Source: Oscillospiraceae bacterium
GTDB taxonomy: Bacteria; Bacillota_A; Clostridia; Oscillospirales; Oscillospiraceae
Assembly (NCBI GenBank): GCA_021771675.1
Contig: JAETOP010000010.1
Coordinates: 1 to 55,403 of the forward strand
Length of the DNA: 55,403 nucleotides
Direction of reading: 5' to 3'
This document shows positions 50,388 through 55,403 of this stretch, piece by piece (position 1 is the first letter of the stretch; every line of letters starts with the position of its first letter). The notes below the pieces were generated by a model. The model was not told the DNA's origin. It searched no databases and saw nothing but the letters and a program-made list of their open reading frames with translations. A program made the position numbers and the translations under genes.

Positions 50388-50479
50388 AGAAGATTTATCA
50401 TTTATTGTACGCTTTCCTCTAGCGCAGAGCTGAAATATGTGATAAGATGGTTAGCATCAGAGAGAAAAGAGTGATCGAT

Positions 50480-53400
50480 ATGTCCATTGAATCCCGAAGC
50501 CGGCAATACGGCAAGGTTTTCGACCACTGGCAAATCAAAGAGTTTCTGGGTTCCGGCTCGGGAGGAAAGACGGCGGTGTTCCGGCTGCAGCGCAGTGATT
50601 CCTCCTGGGGTGCCTGCGCACTGAAAATCGTCAATCTGATTGAAGAGCGGGGCAGCTTTGACGAGATACCCGATTTCCACAAGAAGGAATACGAAGTAGC
50701 TCGGGAGGAGTGCAGCCGCAGTGCCGAGCAGGAAGTCCGGCTCATGGACGAGCTGCGGGGCAATACCAATATTGTAGACTACCTGGATCACACCTTCGTG
50801 GATTGGTCGGAGGAGGACTGCTTTGGCCGGGACCTGCTGATTCGGATGGAGCTGTTGACCGATTTGCGAAGCGAACTCCGGCGCGGAAAAAACTTCACCG
50901 AAGCAGAGACTTTGAAGGTCGGCAGAGACATTTGTACAGCGCTGATTCGCTGCCACGGCAAGAATATTCTCCACCGAGATGTGAAGCCGGAGAATATTTT
51001 CAGGAATAAGGACGGGGATTACAAGCTGGGCGACTTCGGCGTGTCCCGGGTTCTGGATGCCTGTCCCGGTGCGGTGGCCAGCACCGGCATTGGAACCTAT
51101 GAATATTGGCCCTCGGAGCAGATGACAGGCAGCTACGACAAGCGGGTGGACATTTACAGCCTGGGGCTTGTGCTCTATGAGCTGAGTAACCGCAACCGCC
51201 TCCCTTTCGCCGCCTCTACCTATGTCACCGGAAAAGAAGTCTCCCTGCGGCTGTCCGGGGCGCCGATGACGGAACCCACGGAAGTGAGCCCAGCCCTGGC
51301 CCGGGTGATTTTGAAAGCCTGTGCATTCCGGCCGGAGGACCGGTATCAGAGCGCAGAGGATTTCCTGAAAGCTCTGGATTGGGTGAGCCGGAAGGAAAAG
51401 CCAGCCAACCATATGGCTGTGCCGGAGCCCCGGCAGCAGGCTGCTGAGCGCTTTGAAACCATCCCCGCCAGGCCGGATGCTGTTCCAAAGAAAGCCTTTG
51501 AAACACAGCCCGCCCGAGGCTCGGAATCTTTCGAGACTGCCCCTGCCCGGCCGGAGAGAACCACCGGTGGCTCCTATTTGAAAGAGCCGAAGCGCAAAAA
51601 GAAGAAAAAAGCAAAAATATTTCCGGTTCTCCTGGTGGCGATGATTCTGTGCGCCGGAGCTGGTATGTTTGCCGGGCCGAAGATTGGGAGATATGTTCAG
51701 TATTCCTCTGCAAAGGCCTTTATGGAAGAGGGAAAATACGACCAGGCGGTCAGCGCCTTTGAAGCGCTGGGAGACTACAAGGACAGCGCTAAGCAGATGG
51801 AGAATGCCCAACTTGCAGTGGATTACGAGACGGCAAAGACTCTTATGGAAGAGGGAAAATATGACCAGGCAGTCAGTGCCTTTGAAGCACTGGGAAACTA
51901 TCAGGATAGCGCTGAACAAATGGAGAATGCCCAGCTCGCTGTGGATTATGAAAAAGCGACGGCGCTTCTGGAATCAGGCAAGTATGAAGAGGCAATTTCT
52001 GCCTTTGAAGCCTTAAATGGGTATCAAGACAGTGAATCGCAAATTACAGAGGCCCAGCGGATGGCAGAATATGCAGCAGCGGAACAACTGGAGGAAGACG
52101 GGAAAACAGCAGAAGCTGCCATGGCGTTCTATGCCTTGGGGGAAAAGGAGCATAGCTTTGAGCTCTGGAGCAAGGTAGCAGTGCAGGATACTATCAGTGC
52201 AGGGACATATTTCACAGTAGGACTAAAAACTGATGGTACTGTCTCCACTGCAGGAGAGGGATACTATGACCGGAGTGATTTGGACGATTGGGCAAACATC
52301 ATCGCAGTCAGCGTAGGACATTATAATGTAGCGGGATTGAAAAAAGACCATACCGTTATTGCTGTAGGAACCAACAGCTTAATTGTGGAAAGCAACACCC
52401 TAACCTCAGTAAACAACACCTTAAAAGACGATGTAAGCAACTGGACGGATATTGTATCCGTCTGTACAGGAGGCGGCAATGTAGTAGGGCTGAAAGCCAA
52501 TGGCACTGTTGTCACTACAGGGGATAATAGTTATGGACAATGTAGCGTTGGTTCCTGGCGGCATATCACTGCTGTCAGCACAAGTGGATTGCATACAGTG
52601 GGCCTAAAAGTTGATGGTACTGTCGTTGCTACAGGAGACAATTCCTGTGGTCAATGTGATGTAGGCAACTGGATCGATATTGTAGCTGTTTGCGCAGGCG
52701 GGCACCATACAGTAGGGCTAAAAGCTGATGGCACCGTTATCGCAGTAGGAAATAATGATTATGGTCAGTGTGCTGTTAGTAATTGGACAGATGTTGTTGC
52801 TGTCAGCGCAGGTAGCCGTCATACAGTAGGGCTAAAAGCTGATGGCACTGTTGTTGCAGTCGGACGCAATCTAAGCCTTCAGTGTAATGTTGGTGAGTGG
52901 AGGGATATTGTTGCCATCACGGCAGGATTGGGGCATACTGTTGGCCTGAAATCAGACGGAACTACAGTGTCAGCGGGCACTACCAGCGAGGAAGCACAGG
53001 ACAGGCAAAAATGGCCCCGGATTATGCTACCTTACTGTGCTCTGAAACGGATAACATCCATTTTGACAGAAGAAACAACAATCACATCTATCCCTACCGG
53101 CGTCATCGCTGTTGGTTATGCCAACGAGGACACCGAAATCCGCAGTGGGGCCGGTTTGGGCTGTTCAGTAATTGGTTCTGTAAAGAATGGTGAGAACGTT
53201 GTCATATATGAAAGCAAACTGGAAGGTGGACTAGGCTGGGGACGTACCGACCTGGGGTGGGTTTGCACACCCTATTTGAGTATCACTGGAATTGGCTCGG
53301 CTGGTTCCGGTAAGATTGGTACGATTGACAGTGCTTTTACTCGCATACGCAGCGAACCAACCTCCGGCAGTACCTTGATTTCCAAGGTGATGGTTTCCTC

Positions 53401-53500
53401 TCAGGTTGTAATTTACGAGACCTCTATAGAGGGCACTGAAACTTGGGGGAGGACTGACCTGGGGTGGATCAACATGCAAGATGTTACCATGGGCCCTTAA
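50480..53500 (+). CDS. Ser/Thr protein kinase with RCC1-like repeats and two SH3 domains (kinase B)
   Basis: A 1006-residue paralogue of kinase A. The first about 370 residues are nearly the same, with HRDVKPEN near 165, DFGVSR near 185 and a helix near 378-398. Outside are three TPR-like units (GKYDQAVSAFEALG) at about 405-525 and a fourth degenerate one, then seven RCC1-like repeats (about 575-845; the second has a 13-residue insertion and the seventh is degenerate), and two bacterial SH3 domains at the C-terminus (VGYANEDTEIRSGAG...WGRTDLGWVC and IDSAFTRIRSEP...WGRTDLGWIN). Start chosen by identity to kinase A. The SH3 pair resembles that of the last gene in the window. Confidence 0.93.
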   Translation: MSIESRSRQYGKVFDHWQIKEFLGSGSGGKTAVFRLQRSDSSWGACALKIVNLIEERGSFDEIPDFHKKEYEVAREECSRSAEQEVRLMDELRGNTNIVDYLDHTFVDWSEEDCFGRDLLIRMELLTDLRSELRRGKNFTEAETLKVGRDICTALIRCHGKNILHRDVKPENIFRNKDGDYKLGDFGVSRVLDACPGAVASTGIGTYEYWPSEQMTGSYDKRVDIYSLGLVLYELSNRNRLPFAASTYVTGKEVSLRLSGAPMTEPTEVSPALARVILKACAFRPEDRYQSAEDFLKALDWVSRKEKPANHMAVPEPRQQAAERFETIPARPDAVPKKAFETQPARGSESFETAPARPERTTGGSYLKEPKRKKKKKAKIFPVLLVAMILCAGAGMFAGPKIGRYVQYSSAKAFMEEGKYDQAVSAFEALGDYKDSAKQMENAQLAVDYETAKTLMEEGKYDQAVSAFEALGNYQDSAEQMENAQLAVDYEKATALLESGKYEEAISAFEALNGYQDSESQITEAQRMAEYAAAEQLEEDGKTAEAAMAFYALGEKEHSFELWSKVAVQDTISAGTYFTVGLKTDGTVSTAGEGYYDRSDLDDWANIIAVSVGHYNVAGLKKDHTVIAVGTNSLIVESNTLTSVNNTLKDDVSNWTDIVSVCTGGGNVVGLKANGTVVTTGDNSYGQCSVGSWRHITAVSTSGLHTVGLKVDGTVVATGDNSCGQCDVGNWIDIVAVCAGGHHTVGLKADGTVIAVGNNDYGQCAVSNWTDVVAVSAGSRHTVGLKADGTVVAVGRNLSLQCNVGEWRDIVAITAGLGHTVGLKSDGTTVSAGTTSEEAQDRQKWPRIMLPYCALKRITSILTEETTITSIPTGVIAVGYANEDTEIRSGAGLGCSVIGSVKNGENVVIYESKLEGGLGWGRTDLGWVCTPYLSITGIGSAGSGKIGTIDSAFTRIRSEPTSGSTLISKVMVSSQVVIYETSIEGTETWGRTDLGWINMQDVTMGP
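51710..52090 (+). repeat. Tandem TPR-like repeats in kinase B
   Basis: Three in-frame units of about 41 codons. TATGGAAGAGGGAAAATA and GGAGAATGCCCA recur in the first two units. Kinase A has one such unit at this place, so the number has changed since duplication. Confidence 0.7.
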
Positions 53501-53559
53501 TTTTGTGACCACTCCCGATCAAGTGGCAACCAAACAAAGGCAATTAAACACGCTTTTTT

Positions 53560-53598
53560 CCCGGGATGCCGAATTTGCGGCATCCCGGGAAATTTTTT
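53560..53598 (+). terminator. Terminator after kinase B
   Basis: Perfect 12-bp stem CCCGGGATGCCG (53560-53571) with its inverse (53578-53589), then AAATTTTTT. A T-run on the other side makes it bidirectional. Confidence 0.88.
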
Positions 53599-53607
53599 CA
53601 GCCAACA

Positions 53608-53648
53608 AAACTTTACCTGCAAAATCCATCAACTTCTCATGCTAGACT
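53608..53648 (+). promoter_or_regulatory. Shared promoter box, copy 2
   Basis: AAACTTTACCTGC (53608-53620), 22 bp, TAGACT (53643-53648), identical in layout to 49146-49186. It drives the 45-residue peptide gene and the zinc-ribbon/SH3 gene. Confidence 0.6.
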
Positions 53649-53717
53649 GTTGTCAGAAAGAACGACGAAGCCGCTTCTCGTTCGGATAAGAAAGAACAGA
53701 AAAAGGAGTGCATCAAA

Positions 53718-53855
53718 ATGACGAGTATCATGATTCTATTCTGCGCGATGGTAATTGTATTGGCCGGAGTTCTGTTTTATGTTGGCCAGGTCAATGCCCT
53801 TTTCCTGGAAATCATCACGGAAGTTCGGGCAAAAGAAATTTTGGAATACTGTTAA
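53718..53855 (+). CDS. 45-residue single-helix membrane peptide
   Basis: A short gene with AAAGGAG before ATG. It encodes MTSIMILFCAMVIVL..., one hydrophobic helix (about 4-23) and an amphipathic, charged tail (FLEIITEVRAKEILEYC). It lies between the shared promoter box and the zinc-ribbon/SH3 gene, 32 bp from the latter. The size fits a membrane micropeptide that regulates or accompanies a transporter or kinase. No homologue is recognised. Confidence 0.6.
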   Translation: MTSIMILFCAMVIVLAGVLFYVGQVNALFLEIITEVRAKEILEYC

Positions 53856-53887
53856 CCTGCCAAAGCTGACGGAGGAGGAAGAACGCA

Positions 53888-55075
53888 ATGAGATGTCCAG
53901 GATGTAGAAATCAGTTGAGGACAGGGGCAAAATTTTGCCCCGTCTGCGGGAGGGCCGTGGCACAGCGGCAGAGGGCGCATCTTCCATCTGTCCTTTTGGC
54001 AACCACGCTTCTGCTGGGCGCTGCTGTAATTGGCAGCATGATTGGAGTTATTCTCACAGACGCTGCCAGGGAGGATAAGCCCGTCATCACCCTTTTTTCC
54101 GAGGAGACAATCCCTTGGGCAAAGGGTACTGACGAGGCAGTCCATGGTGACGCAGAGAGCAAGGCGCAGGAAGCGAATTTTTTTGAGGATGCAGAGTCGG
54201 ACGGTAATATTCCGGATCAGGGCGGTGCGGACTCCGCTGCCATGAAAGAAACTTCTGTTGTGCCCTCTCGCCCAGGGAAGCTCTCGGAGGAACAACTGCG
54301 GAAAATCAGCGCTGAGCTGGGTGTACCGGAGAATCTGGACACGCAGATCACCCAGGGGGAGCCCGCCTATTGGGAGGCTGGAAGCATGTACCGTACGCCG
54401 GTTGAAATTTATCATGACGGAAAACTCATTGCCGGCGCCAGTGTGGAATCGTTCACCGGAGGGTTGGCCGGAGCAGTTTTAACGTATTCAGAGCCGGCAG
54501 AGACGCTCCCTCAAACTGCGGAGGAAAAGCGAGCCGTCAGAGGGTATGTTTCAAATGCGGAGGGAGGGCTGAATGTCCGGGAAAACCCAAGCACTTCTTC
54601 CCGAAGTGTTCGCCGAATCTATAATGGGGAGCCGGTTGTAATTACGGAGCAGCTGGTCGCAGAAGGGCTGCACTGGGGCCACATATCCGGCGGATGGATT
54701 TGTACCAATTATGTAACTTTTGAAGAAGATGCGCTCCTGGATGATTTTTCTGATGATGCGTCGGGGAAGTATTACATGGTGTCCCCCTCGGCCGGACTGG
54801 TAAATGTCCGCAGCGGTGCAGGAACATCCTACCAGTCTCTCCGGCGGATTCCCGGCGGTGAGGAGCTGGTGATTTACGATCAGACGGATGCCGAGGGAAG
54901 AACCTGGGGAAAAACCGATGTGGGCTGGGTGTGCATGGATTATCTGATTCCGTCCGACTTTGAGACGGATATAAATTGGGGTGATGAAGATTTTGATTTC
55001 CCGGCAGATGATGGAGATACGGACGATTCCGGAGTTAATGAGGAAAGCGGCAGTTTAGATGATTTTTGGGGATAA
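53888..55075 (+). CDS. Zinc-ribbon membrane protein with two SH3 domains
   Basis: A 395-residue protein. Residues 1-22 form a zinc ribbon (CPGCRNQL...AKFCPVCG). A transmembrane helix lies at about 37-57. An acidic low-complexity linker and a helical segment (LSEEQLRKISAELGVP) follow. Two bacterial SH3 domains occupy about 218-280 (GLNVRENPSTSSRSVRRI) and 298-355 (LVNVRSGAGTSYQSLRRI), and a strongly acidic tail ends in DDFWG. Topology puts the ribbon in the cytoplasm and the SH3 modules outside, probably on cell-wall peptides. GGAGGAGG precedes ATG. It is likely a wall-contact sensor or an anchor for the kinase cluster. Confidence 0.82.
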   Translation: MRCPGCRNQLRTGAKFCPVCGRAVAQRQRAHLPSVLLATTLLLGAAVIGSMIGVILTDAAREDKPVITLFSEETIPWAKGTDEAVHGDAESKAQEANFFEDAESDGNIPDQGGADSAAMKETSVVPSRPGKLSEEQLRKISAELGVPENLDTQITQGEPAYWEAGSMYRTPVEIYHDGKLIAGASVESFTGGLAGAVLTYSEPAETLPQTAEEKRAVRGYVSNAEGGLNVRENPSTSSRSVRRIYNGEPVVITEQLVAEGLHWGHISGGWICTNYVTFEEDALLDDFSDDASGKYYMVSPSAGLVNVRSGAGTSYQSLRRIPGGEELVIYDQTDAEGRTWGKTDVGWVCMDYLIPSDFETDINWGDEDFDFPADDGDTDDSGVNEESGSLDDFWG

Positions 55076-55403
55076 TCCGGCGGGTAGAGGTTTTCCGGGG
55101 TTACAGAGAAAATTGTGTGAAGCACTACTACGTCCGAACGACATATCTGATCCCAAAAGAGTGAGTGATTGACTGCCTTCTCAGTACCCACTATGCACAG
55201 TATCGGATGAAATTGAAAGCTCGCATTTGAAGCATCAATTTATTCATTTATAATGATTTTTCCAAAGCACCCTTCGGGGTGCTTTCGGCGTGTCGAAAAA
55301 GGCCTCGCAGAGTTCGCCGCCGCAGCGGCGAATAAAATCAGATCATTTTCCGCCGCGACATGTGCGTGGCGGAAAATACATTCCAGGCTGCGTGTGTGCG
55401 AGT
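55076..55403. other. Non-coding right edge of the window
   Basis: No gene is recognised. It contains a 9-bp stem AAAGCACCC/GGGTGCTTT with a TTCG loop (55264-55285), likely the terminator of the zinc-ribbon gene although the T-run lies on the minus strand. A second hairpin ATTTTCCGCC/GGCGGAAAAT lies at 55345-55377. Confidence 0.5.

Overview
The window looks like a chromosomal segment of a GC-rich gut Firmicute, most likely a clostridial Oscillospirales/Ruminococcaceae-type bacterium. The grounds are strong AGGAGG-type ribosome binding sites, sigma-A promoters with 17-bp spacers, a methionine T-box leader, and families typical of Clostridia (DegV, DUF1836, an FtsX-type peptide transporter with its two-component system, an extracytoplasmic flavoprotein reductase, two-FHA ABC ATPases, RCC1-repeat kinases). 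This is inferred from gene content; no rRNA or taxonomic marker is present, and I see no tRNA, rRNA or CRISPR array.

Layout. 0.2-4.5 kb: an asparaginase-pyrophosphatase operon and a DegV protein on the minus strand, then a DUF1836 regulator behind a 33-bp palindrome. 4.9-7.9 kb: promoter, Met T-box and metNIQ. 8.2-9.9 kb: ECF sigma factor and DUF4179 anti-sigma. 10.2-12.1 kb: secreted FMN/FAD reductase. 12.3-13.9 kb: Na/Pi cotransporter. 14.1-17.2 kb: MalY-type PLP enzyme and a GH13 amylase. 17.6-22.8 kb: response regulator, kinase, ABC ATPase and FtsX permease. 23.0-26.9 kb: FecCD-type metal-complex transporter with a histidine-rich methyltransferase. 27.0-28.1 kb: a fused remnant of a second peptide-sensing system. 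28.3-30.9 kb: an EF-G/TetM-like GTPase fused to a YacP/Rae1-like NYN nuclease domain. 30.9-36.4 kb: AP2 protein with cysteine repeats, LytS-type kinase and its regulator, a Nim-like flavoprotein, and CapA. 36.4-40.0 kb: mobile-element debris (IS4-type, possible group II intron fragment, IS5-type) around a truncated ATP-binding regulator.

40.0-55.1 kb is the most unusual part. A minus-strand operon encodes a lipoprotein, a PP2C phosphatase, an HTH regulator, a double-FHA ABC ATPase and its ABC-2 permease. Divergently, on the plus strand, lie two closely related Ser/Thr kinases with seven-repeat RCC1-like ectodomains, a DUF6273/PQQ-like secreted protein, a secreted SH3/cysteine-peptidase-like protein, a 45-residue membrane peptide and a zinc-ribbon/SH3 membrane protein. 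Kinase, phosphatase, phosphothreonine reader and exporter together suggest phosphorylation-controlled export or envelope surveillance, comparable to but much larger than mycobacterial PknF-Rv1747.

Dispersed palindromic repeats sit at or over the 3' ends of many genes between 0 and 35 kb and in two cases supply the last codons or the stop codon.
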